Positions 28,719 through 38,215 of a stretch of DNA of 64,000 nucleotides are shown piece by piece. The notes below the pieces were generated by a model. The model worked only from the letters and a program-made list of their open reading frames with translations, did no database searches and had not been told where the DNA came from. How positions within the stretch are numbered: the stretch's first letter is position 1; each line of letters starts with the position of its first letter. The translations under genes and the position numbers were made by a program. This stretch comes from Ricinus communis. Lineage: Eukaryota > Streptophyta > Magnoliopsida > Malpighiales > Euphorbiaceae. The stretch spans positions 25,251,939-25,315,938 of the forward strand of contig NC_063257.1 of NCBI RefSeq assembly GCF_019578655.1, given 5' to 3'.

Positions 28719-30957
28719 TATTGAAAATTTATTTTGGAATAAGAATTAAAAGTATAATTTTAATGAAAATTTGTATGTTTGGTATTTTTGTAATTAAATA
28801 TGTCAGCAAGGGCTTTTTGGTAATTTTACATTTAGAAAGCAAGGGTAAATATATATAATTATATATTTTTAATAATTCTAATTTGGCCCAAATTAAATAG
28901 TTAGGGGCTTAATTGAAAAGCTAAGAAAAGTTTAAGGGTTAATTGGAAATTTTGCAGGACAAAATTGTTAGTAATTAAAAAGTTGAGGGACTAAATGGTA
29001 AAGAAGAAAAGTTCAGGGACCAAAAGTCGATATGGAAGGAAAAAGAAAGAAAAGAAAGAAGAAGAAGAAGAGGAAGGAGAAATTGGGGAAAGAGAAGGAG
29101 GAAGAGAAGGGGGCAGGCCGTCGGGGCGGACGGAGGCCGAAAGCCTTGAATGAGGCCGTGAGAGCGGGGCGATCGGTGAGAGAGCGCGAGGAAGCGGCAA
29201 CGACTTTCTTGCCACCGTTTTGGGCGTTTCCGGCGTCCAATGGCGGCAGGGTCGGTCTTGTTTTGACCGGTGAGTTGAGGGCTTCCTTTTGGGAGTGGCG
29301 GCGTCGACTTTGGTGGCTGAAGGAGGGAGTTCCAGGGAGATGTTGGCAGCCATATTTTCTAACTTTTTCGGTGAGCTCCGGCGAGGAATGGATGATTGGA
29401 GGGCATATCCGGACTCTCCTCAGCTCAAGCTTTCCAATGGCACCGGTTTCGTGGCGATCGGATTCCGTTTGAAATCGACGGCCTAGATCGTCCGTAAATC
29501 TCTTCGGATGATCGGGGGTCGGATTGGAAGATCAAAAGCAGGGATCGTCATCAGCGCGTCGTTTCGAGTCCGTTGGTACGTTCGGATCGTCGATCGAACT
29601 GCATCAAGCGTCTCGGTATTTCTCTGGCCCGTTGATTTTAGAATTTATTGGTAAATGTCCGTATTTTAGGGGAAGTCCTGCCGAATTTCCGGTAGAATTT
29701 ACCCGAGTCGAGATTCTTTAGACAGTCAGTCCTAGGAATCTAGACCTAGGGTGAATGGTCAAATGTTTCAACATTATTGATAAATTGTTTTCTGTGATTA
29801 GATTATCCGTCAGTTCGGCTCGCTCCACCCGAGGCATCGAAGCAGAGCTAGGAGGTTGTCAAAGCTGTGAGTTAAAGTCATATGTCTATTTACATGTGTT
29901 ATGCTGAGATTTTACAAAATAATTCTGATTACATGATTTAATACTTTAATCAGTTATTTTAATTGCTATTATTATAAGTTTCATTTTTTGCATTATGATT
30001 TTATTGTTTCATGTTGACTCGAGATGGGATGGCTGTAGAACATGCTATCGATGAGATGCACCAGTATGAATCAGAGGAAGAAAATAAAGGAGTAAAGGTT
30101 TGTAAACTTTAAAAAGGTAACTTAGGAATTGCCTTGGTCGAGCATTGCTCTTTGGGCTGAGTAGAGTGTGTGTGCCGGAGTAAAGGTCCCTGGTCGAGCA
30201 TTGCTCTTTGGGCGCCGGCTTATTTGGAAACCTAAGTGACTAGACTGGAGTTAAGGACCCTGGTCGAGCTTCGCTCTCTAGGCGCCAGTCCTATTGGAGT
30301 AAGAGAGCCGAAAGGCTAAGAGTGTTAGTGATAATAAGTGACTGAATTGGATTTAAGGACCGTGGTCGAGCTTCGCTTTCTGGGTGCTAGTTCTGTTAGA
30401 ATGAGAGAGAGTCGAGATGTTTAGTGTTGGGATTAGGGCTCTGCTGAGGTACTCCGTCCCGTAGTAGGTGAAAGTTATTTTTATTTAAGCATGCCATGAC
30501 ACGTTTATTTTTGCATCACTTAATATTTATTTCAAATTAAATAAATATGTTATTGAAGTGTTTGTAACTGTTTCTGGATATATGATTTTAACTCACTCTC
30601 GAGACTGACAGTCTCAATTTTACTGTTTTTCATATCTGTGATTGTTAGTCTTCCCGTGGCCTTTATCTAGTAACCTTAATTGATGTGGTATGTTTGACTT
30701 GTAAAATCTTAGATTCTCCGCAGTAGAAATGATAGACTTATCAGTTGTACATTTATGTAATTTCGGGTCTTGTCTAATTCTACTGGCAGATCAAATTAAA
30801 TATGTAGAATTTAATAGTTAAGATAAATTGTGACATCAGTGATATTAGATGAGATTTAATTAAGTTAGTGAGTGGTCAGGCTTACTATGGGATTCGGTGG
30901 CCTTACGCCTACCCATTCCCTAGTGCCGGTCACAGGCCCACAAATCGGGTCGTGACA
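28719..30957 (-). mobile_element. LTR body in minus orientation, lacking its 3' end
   Basis: The right terminus GGGTCGTGACA (30947-30957) is the LTR start in reverse complement. Reading leftward come the subrepeats (30130-30400), the GGTAGAATTTACCCGAGTCG segment near 29690, the GC-rich zone (29030-29500) and the AT-rich third. It stops at ATTGAAAATTTATTTTGG (about 28719), where the intact LTR would continue with the 416 bp now found at 27852-28267. Together the two pieces make a complete LTR of about 2.65 kb. With the pieces rejoined, the flanks are ..ATATACC and TACCCG.., consistent with a 4-bp (or damaged 5-bp) target duplication TACC. ORFs in the GC-rich zone are not supported as genes. 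Confidence 0.82.
30130..30400 (-). repeat. Subrepeats within the minus LTR body
   Basis: Four copies of GGTCGAGC..GCTC(T/T)TTGGG lie near 30135, 30190, 30265 and 30363, the reverse complement of the family module. Confidence 0.82.
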
Positions 30958-33639
30958 TACCCGTTTTACGGGGTTATTTTCTCATATTATAAAATTAACC
31001 CATTTAAGGTGTTATTTTCTCATACTCACAAATATACCACAATTACGAGGTTATTTTCTTCGATTTATAAATATCCTCGTATCACGGGGTTGTTCTCTAA
31101 TATTTATAAATATATCCCACTTATAGGGTTGTTTCTCATATTAAAAGATTTACCCCTACTACGAGGCTGTTCTCTTAGACTTGTAATTACACTACTTTTA
31201 CGGGGTTGTTTTCTCAGATTCATAAATATACAAGTTTTATGGGGTTATTTTCTTATATTGATAAATATACCATTTTTACGGTGTCGTTTTCTCATATTAA
31301 ATTATTAGCACTATTATAGGGTTATTTTTTCAAATTCATAAATATACACGTTTTATGGGGTTATTTTCTTATATTGACAAATATACCCCTTTTACAGGGT
31401 TGTTTTCTCATATTATAAAATTAACCCATTTAAGGGGTTGTTTTCTCATACTCACAAATATACCACAATTATGGGATTATTTCATCAGATTCATAAATAT
31501 CACCGTATTACGGGGTTTTTTTCTAATATTTATAAATATACCCCTCTTACGGGGTTGTTGTCTCATATTAAAAAATTTATCTCTTCTACGAGGTTGTTTT
31601 CTTAGACTCGCAATTACACTACTTTTACGGGGTTGTTTTCTTATATTCATAAATAGACACGTTTTACAGGGTTATTTTCTTATATTGATAAGTATACCAC
31701 TTTCACAAGGTTGTTTTCTCATATTAAATTATTAGCATTATTATGGGGTTGTTTTCTCTAATTCATAGATATACACGTTTTACGGTATTATTTTCTTATA
31801 TTGACAAATATACCCCTTTTACGGGGTTGTCTTCTTATAATATAAAATTTATCCATTTAAGGGGTTATTTTCTCATACTCACAGATATACCAGAATTACG
31901 GGGTTATCTCCTCAGATTCATAAATATCATCGAATTACAGGTTATTTCTAATATTCATAAATATACTCCTCTTACGGGGTTGTTTTCTCATATTAACTAA
32001 TTTACCCCTTCTACGATGCTGTTTTCTTCGACTCGCAATTACACTACTTTTACGGGGTTATTTTCTTAGATTCATAAATATACATATTTTACGGGGTTGT
32101 TTTCTTAGATTCATAAATACACATGTTTTACGGGGTTATTTTCTCTAATTGATAAATATCCCCATGTTACGGGTTGTTTTCTAATATTTATAAATATACT
32201 GCTCTTACGGGGTTGTTTTCTCATATTAAAAAGTTTATCCCTTCTATGATGTTATTCTCTTCGACTCGCAATCACACTACTTTTACGGGGTTGTTTTCTT
32301 AGATTCATAAATATACATATTTTACGGGGTTACTTTCTTATATTGACAAATATACCCCTTTTACGAAGCTGTTTTCTCATACTCACAAATATACCACAAT
32401 TACAGGGTTATTTTCTCCGATTAATAAATATCCCCATGTTACGAGTTTGATTTCTAATATTTATAAATATATCCCTCTTATGGGATTGTTTTCTCATATT
32501 AAAAAATTTACTCCTTCTACGATGTTGTTTTCATAGACTCGCAATTAAACTATTTTTACCAGGTAGTTTTCTCAGATTCATAAATACACATGTTTTACGG
32601 GGTTATTTTCTTATATGTATAAATGTACTCCTTTTACAGGGTTGTTTTTTCATATTATAAAAATAACTCATTCAAGGGGTTGTTTTCTCATACTTACAAA
32701 TATACCACAATTACAGGGTTATTTTCTCCGATTGATAAATATCCCCGTATTACGGGGTTATTTTCTAATATTTATAAATATACCCCTCTTACGGGGTTGT
32801 TTTCTCATATTAAACAATTTACCCTTTCTACAACGTTGTTTTCTTAAACTCGCAATTACATTACTTTTACGGGGTTATTTTCTCCGATTTATAAATATAC
32901 AAGTTTTACGGGATTATTTTCTTATATTTATAAATATAGCACTTTTATGGGGTCATTTTCTCATATTAAATTATTAGCAATATTATAGGGTTGTTTTCTC
33001 AAATTCATAAATAAACACGTTTCATGGGGTTATTTTCTCATACTGACAAATATATCCATTTTACGGGGTTGTTTTCTCATATTATGAAATTAACTCTTTT
33101 GAGGGATTTTTTTCTCATACTAAAAAATATACCAAGATTATGGAGTTATTTTCTCTAATTGATAAATATCTCCGTGTTACGGGGTTGTTTTCTAATATTT
33201 ATAAATATACCCCTCTTACGGGGTTGTTTTCTCATATTAATAAATATACCCCTCTTACGGGACCGTTTTCTCATATTCATAAATAAACACGTTTTACGGG
33301 ATTATTTTCTTATAATTACAAATATACTCCTTTTTTACGGAATTATTTTCTCATATTATAAAATTAACCCATTTAAGGGGTTGTTTTCTCATACTCACAA
33401 ATATACCAAGATTACGGGGTTATTTTCTCCGATTGATAAATATCTCCGTATTACGGGGTTATTTTTTAATATTTATACATATACCCCACTTACGGGGTTG
33501 TTTTCTCATATTAATAAATTTACCCCTACTATGAGGCTGTTCTCTTAGACTCGCAATTACACTACTTTTACGGGGTTGTTTTCTCAGATTCATAAATAAA
33601 CACTTTTTGCGTGATTATTTTCCTATATTGATAAATATA
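30958..33639 (+). repeat. Satellite block 7
   Basis: Plus orientation is restored. K monomers lie near 31300, 31725, 32965 and 33250 onward; some HORs are merged or short. The gamma variant (A with CATAAATAAACACG, C with TTTTGAGGG, D with ATACCAAGATTATG) is present at 33000-33160. Monomer I is duplicated at 32070-32130. The block ends with the ATATA target duplication of the next element (33635-33639). Confidence 0.95.
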
Positions 33640-35091
33640 TGATGTGCGTAAAATACACACATCTAAATGGGATTTTTAAGATTGATTTTATGGACATTTG
33701 GATGTGAATTGGTCTCAACACTCACCCTATGTGTCTGTTTGTGTGCATTAGGTCCAAAAGAAGTCAAAGGATGATAAAGGAAAGAATTGGAGCATAATTG
33801 GACACCGAAGCTGCCGAAACAAGCTAAGTACGAGCATGATGAAGGTGAACAGGGCCGTGTTGGTTTCAACACTGGCTGTGTTCCCAACACGGGCACCAAC
33901 ACGACCGTGTTGGGTGCATCAAACATCAAAGAAAAAAGTAGTTCTCAGGGAGCACGACCACAGAAAGTAACAGGTCAGGAACACCAAACCATGTCCCCAA
34001 CACGGCCAGGAACATGGCCGTATTGGCGGCGACAGGGGGAATTAATTAAAAGAAAGAAGAGAGGAAAAAAAAGAAGGAGAGCAGGGGAGAACGTCCCAAA
34101 CCCTAATATTTCTCTCTCTAAGGGTTTTCTAAGCTGGAACCAAGGGAAAAGGAGACTTGGATCAAGGTTTCAATCGGATTCCCTTCAAAGATTGAAGATT
34201 GCGCGAGGTTCGTTGATTGGTTTTCAATTTAGGCAAGAGGAACAAGAATCGATTCAATTCGAGCAAGAGGAATTGGGGCTGTTTACTCTCATCCAAGGGT
34301 GTAATCGGGTTTCTCTACCTTTACTCTTTGTTATAATTGTATTCTTATGGATTTTGATAATGAACATGATTAGCTAGATTGATTAAATCCATTAGGATTT
34401 CTTTACTATGTTGGCTTGATATTATATTGTTGGATTGTTTGGGTTAGTTTTGTATTCTTCTTGCTTTCAGTATTAATAAGATAATGCATTATTCATGAGA
34501 CGTTGTGAATTGTGTGTTTAGATTGCTTTGTGTGATTGAGAAGTCCATTTAGCAATTGGAATTTTGAATAGCAAGAACTGGTTAATAATCGCTTAGAGAT
34601 AAGAATAATTAACTAGCCGGATTAAGAATTAACAAAGCTTAATAGAGACGGATTAAAGCTTAATGCTAATTTAAGAATTAATCATTAGGAAGAGATTCCA
34701 ACTTTAGGTTATTAGGTTTAGAAATTCGGTTATCTTGAGAGAGAAACCGAATTCGGTTAAGAATTCGTCCACGGGTAGCATAATTAGACTCACCAATCCT
34801 TTATCTTTTGTTTGATTGCCAACTAGTTTAGGTTCCCTTTAGGTTTGCTTTCTTGTCTTGGTTATTTTAGTTATCAGTTACTCCTGCATCTCCTTTAGAA
34901 TTTAGCTTGTAGCTATTAGTTAGTTTAGAAAGTATTCATCACTCATTTTAGGTTAATATAACAAAGAATAAAGGAGTAACTCTGGGCTTTCACTTTTCCG
35001 AGGAATACGACCTTGATACTCGTCATTAGTGCTAGACTACATCGATAGGTACACTGCCTTAGATTGTAGCTAACACAAGTAGCACACATCA
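33640..35091 (+). repeat. 5' LTR of the gypsy element (1452 bp)
   Basis: Bounded by TGATGTGCG and GCACACATCA. Its last 650 bp (from GGTTAGTTTTGTATTCTTC at 34442) recur at 37652-38215 in the 3' LTR with scattered substitutions and one 86-bp gap (34541-34626 region absent from the 3' copy). The first part contains several CACGG/CCGTG palindromic modules (33850-34030). A 196-codon ORF at 33787-34377 lies wholly in the LTR and resembles nothing I know. Confidence 0.88.
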
Positions 35092-35097
35092 AGTTTT

Positions 35098-35115
35098 TGG
35101 CGCCGTTGCTAGGGA
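35098..35115 (+). other. Primer binding site, tRNA-Asp
   Basis: TGGCGCCGTTGCTAGGGA lies 6 bp after the 5' LTR. It matches the complement of the 3' end of plant tRNA-Asp, with a mismatch or two at TAGG (usually CGGGG). This is the typical Athila/Tat primer site and fixes the element's orientation as plus. Confidence 0.88.
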
Positions 35116-35244
35116 ATGTTTGAAAACTAGAGTGAAATTTGCTATTTGTTAATTTAGCCATTTTTATTTTATTTTATTATATTTATTTCTTTTATTTATA
35201 CATATTTATTTAGTTAAGTTTATGATTCAGATAGTGAATGATAA

Positions 35245-36270
35245 GGAGGTTCATTGCTAAACTCTTTGTATGACATGTTGGAAAATGGGATCAGGAACCA
35301 AGAGAGTGCTAAAAATTGGGATACCTGTGCATCTTTAGAAGCTCGAGTGGAATCGTTTTGCAGGGCTACTGATCAACTCTCCACTCCTATCCTTCCATCT
35401 CAAGGTTTTTATGAATTTTGTTATGGTTTACATTTGAGTAATGATTGTCCATTGTATAGTGATGTTGCTCATTGTTCTTATAACTATCAACAGGTGAATT
35501 ATACGGGAAGTTGGCCAAATGACTCGTATAGAAGCACCTACAATCAAGAGTTGAGCACTCATTCACCCTTTGGATGGAGCTTAGATGGCCAAGAACCACT
35601 AGAATTTTCGCAGCCTAATCTTGCACCATCAACTCAAGGTGAAGAGTTAGTGTCAGAGGAGCTGATGATGAGGTTTATTGCAAGTCTTGAGGATAGATTC
35701 CAACAAACAGAGAGGATACTTGAAGATCAACAAGCCTCGATTAAGAACATAGAGCATCAAGTAGACTTAATCTTCAAGTTACTAGCTGAAGAGCAATTGG
35801 GAACTCCATCAAACGCTACTGAATCCGAGGAACACTTGAGCGCCGTCACTTTGCGTTCAGGTGAGAATTTTTCTGGGTTATCTATTATGTTTGATGATGA
35901 TGCTTCTGTGTAGGACGACTCTTTGAACATGGAGATAGAACCAGAAAAGGAAGAGGCAAACATGATCCCTCTGAAAGACTACCAACAGGAACATACAGTC
36001 GATGATGCTGAGTTGCAGTTAGAGGAATTCTTGGTGGATTTTCCACAAGTCCCTTCGATGATGGAAGATGAGCACGAGTTATCCAATGAAGAAGTCTTGG
36101 AGGAGCTCGAGTTTCTTCTAGCAAGTGAACCAAGCCAAGGACTAGAGAAAGCCATCGATGTTCCTGAAGAAATTGCCCAACCGTCGATCCTTCCAATTGG
36201 TGAAACTTCAGCTTTCAAATTGGAAGAGCCCCTAGAGCATCATGACTACGTGCAATTATACGAGGAGTGA
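35245..36270 (+). pseudogene. gag-like relic of the gypsy element
   Basis: One reading frame runs from 35245 (after a TAA at 35242) to TGA at 36268, interrupted by a single TAG at 35911-35913. The first ATG in frame is 35275. Counting from 35254, residues 53-65 read Y-EF-C-YGL-H-LSND-C, a CCHC zinc knuckle whose first Cys is Tyr. Residues near 197-203 read AVTLRSG, a motif characteristic of Athila/Tat Gag C-terminal regions. A predicted coiled coil lies between (ERILEDQQASIKNIEHQVD). Downstream of the TAG the protein is strongly acidic (EPEKEE, ELQLEEFL, EELEFLL) and unrecognised. The N-terminal capsid part expected of a full Gag is missing, so this is a deletion derivative. The damaged knuckle and the stop argue that it no longer makes functional Gag. 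Confidence 0.72.
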
Positions 36271-36506
36271 GTTTTGCCCATTATACTGGCAGCTTGCTTG
36301 ATAGTCGGGAAGAGGAAATTGACAATTATCCCACTAAGTGGATACTTGAAGACATTTGCTTGGAAGAAGGATGGATGGTCATCAATCCCCACCGTTTGCT
36401 TTTCACCATGAGTCCAGCTAAGAAGACTCATCACATAAAAAAGAAGCACTTTTGGGGGCACCCCAAATTCTATTTTTCAATGTTAATAATTTACCCTTTA
36501 TTGTGA
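36267..36506 (+). pseudogene. Unrecognised coding relic downstream of gag
   Basis: An open frame of 79 codons overlaps the end of the previous frame in a different phase and lacks an ATG at its start. It reads NYPTKWILEDICLEEGW followed by a basic stretch, AKKTHHIKKKHFWG. The composition is protein-like and may be the continuation of the acidic region after a frameshift. I do not recognise a family. It is followed by about 130 bp with nothing evident and then the palindromic CACGG modules. Confidence 0.4.
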
Positions 36507-36639
36507 ACTTAGTTTGATTAGATTTTACACTTTATTTTTTGTAAGTTTTATTTATATTGAGTGTATGAGTTAAGGACTTATTGGTTGTGCAGGTGAGAAA
36601 GTGCTGAGAATCGCAAGTTTTGCATTTTCTGGAGATCAA

Positions 36640-36880
36640 CACGGGTGTGTTCAAGACCGTGTTCATTAACACGGCCCGTGTTCTAATTGAAGAAAATAAA
36701 ACTAAGATAAACACGTTCACAGTAGGCCACACGGTCATTTATGCCCGACCGTGTCCCCAACACGTCCCCGTGTTCCATAAACACGAGCGTGTTCTCAGAA
36801 GTTAGTAAGTCAGCACATTTTAATTCGCTTAACACGCCCGATATCCGGACCGTGTTCATGAACACCTGGGAACACTTGCT
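36640..36880 (+). repeat. Cluster of CACGG/CCGTG palindromic modules
   Basis: Short imperfect palindromes built from AACACGGCCCGTGTT, ACCGTGTCCCCAACACG and GAACACC-type units occur at least seven times here, spaced 20-40 bp. The same type of module occurs in the 5' LTR of this element (33850-34030). Confidence 0.75.
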
Positions 36881-36891
36881 GTTCGTGTTAC

Positions 36892-36899
36892 TATATATA
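36892..36899 (+). promoter_or_regulatory. Putative internal TATA box
   Basis: TATATATA is followed after about 16 bp by ATG at 36915 and by a pyrimidine-rich leader with a good splice donor. It lies in the 3' internal part of the retrotransposon, where Athila-type elements carry an extra ORF. This is a prediction from sequence alone. Confidence 0.4.
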
Positions 36900-36914
36900 C
36901 CACTTCATTTCGAA

Positions 36915-37694
36915 ATGGCCAAAAATTTTGCTCTCCTTTTAGTTTTAGCAATTCTCTCCTCTCTTACTCTCTCACTTCTTATTTCTCATCTCGAAGGCTT
37001 TGGATATTGCGTTTGTCAAGTAAGTACCCTCCAACTTCATTTTTCGTCATTTTATTTTGATATTAGTTTGAATTTATATTTTTCTTTGTGTTCGAATTTG
37101 TGTTTCATTTTTTTTAGTTTATTTCCTTATTTTATTATTTGGTGCATGCATTTACATTCATGTTTGTGCTAAATTTTCTTTTATTTTCTTTAATTTAATT
37201 TATATACCTAACTTGCTCATATTTTCTGTTTTTCTTTTCTACCATTATTCATGATTGTGATTAATTCTTTATTTTCCTCTTTATTATTATTGTTGGCAAC
37301 TAAACAATAGGCTCTGTCATTTATAGTGGACTCTGTTGTATCTGTTTTATATTAGCATGTTGGTTTGCCTTGTGATGGATTATGGCGAAATTAAACTCCA
37401 TGTGGATGAATTGAAAATTTAATTGGTTAGCATTGGTTGGCAGTGTTGTGGATTAAATTTTCTTTGTAGGACATTGAGCGGTTTAATTTTATCAAGTTAA
37501 ATCGTTCGGTTTGTCCATTTTATGCCGTTATGCTGCCAAAATTTCGTTGATCCTTAGTACTAAAAATTTCTTTTTCAGGTACCATGTCCACCAGACGAGG
37601 ATCAGGAGTTTACAAGAGGAGGTGGACCGATGGTTCCTCTTCTTCTCGATCGGTTAGTTTTGTATTCTTCTTGCTTTCAGTATTAATAAGATAA
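36915..37694 (+). pseudogene. Putative spliced extra ORF of the element, truncated by LTR fusion
   Basis: A donor (CAA/GTAAGT, intron from 37020) and an acceptor (TTTCTTTTTCAG, intron end 37578) delimit a 559-bp AT-rich putative intron. Immediately after it, GTACC-ATG at 37584 opens MSTRRGSGVYKRRWTDG, a basic Ser/Arg-rich start. The frame then crosses into LTR sequence at about 37652 and ends near 37694, so the protein is decapitated from its C-terminus. Two readings are possible: the first exon is a 5' leader and translation begins at 37584; or translation begins at 36915 with a hydrophobic, signal-like stretch (FALLLVLAILSSLTLSLLIS) and continues across the splice in frame. In Athila-like elements an env-like or accessory ORF occupies this place; whether this is one is inference. 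Confidence 0.35.
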
Positions 37695-38215
37695 TGCATT
37701 ATTCACGAGACGTTATGAATTGTGTGTTTAAATTGCCTTGTGTGATTGAGAATTAACAAAGCTTAATAGAGGCGGATTAAAGCTTAATGCTAATTTAAGA
37801 ATCAATCTTTAGGAAGAGATTCCAACTTTAGGTTATTAGATTTTGGAATTCGGTTATCTCGAGAGAGAAACCGAATTCGGTTAAGGATTCGTCCACGGGT
37901 AGCATAATTAGACTCACCAATCCTTTATCTTTTGTTTGATTGCCAACTAGTTTAGGTTCCCTTTAGGTTTGTTTTCTTGTCTTGGTTATTTTAGTTATCA
38001 ATTACTCCTGCATCTCCCTTAGAATTTAGCTTGTAGCTATTAGTTAGTTTAGAAAGTATTCATCACTCATTTTAGGTTAATATAACAAAGAACAAAAGAG
38101 TAACTCTAGGCTTTCACTTTCCCGAGGAATACGACCTTGATACTCGCCATTAGTGCTAGACTGCATCGATAGGTACACTGCCTTATATTGTAGCTAACAC
38201 AAGTAGCAAACATCA
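37652..38215 (+). repeat. 3' LTR remnant of the gypsy element
   Basis: It matches 34442-35091 of the 5' LTR, starting abruptly at GGTTAGTTTTGTATTC and ending AACATCA. The first ~800 bp of the LTR are missing. An additional 86-bp deletion relative to the 5' LTR lies after TGTGATTGAG (about 37750). The right flank is the ATATA target duplication. Confidence 0.88.

Larger units (their letters stand above)
33640..38215 (+). mobile_element. Non-autonomous Ty3/gypsy retrotransposon, Athila/Tat type
   Basis: The element starts TGATGTGCGTAAAATAC and ends AACATCA, with a perfect 5-bp target duplication ATATA (33635-33639 and 38216-38220). Order: 5' LTR 33640-35091, tRNA-Asp primer site, gag-like relic, unclassified acidic region, a putative internal promoter with leader intron, then the 3' part of the 3' LTR (37652-38215). 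No protease, reverse transcriptase, RNase H or integrase is visible. A deletion joined the internal region directly to the middle of the 3' LTR, removing any polypurine tract. The Asp primer site and the AVTLRSG motif both point to the Athila/Tat branch. It must have depended on another element for transposition before the deletion, unless the deletion itself removed pol. Confidence 0.88.

Noticed and set aside
33787..34377. 196-codon ORF on the plus strand
   Set aside because: It lies entirely in the 5' LTR and is made partly of the palindromic CACGG modules; no family resemblance.
36741..37172. 143-codon ORF running through the palindromes and the putative exon 1
   Set aside because: It reads through a likely splice donor into an AT-rich intron; its start lies in the palindromic repeats. 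Only the part from the ATG at 36915 could be meaningful.
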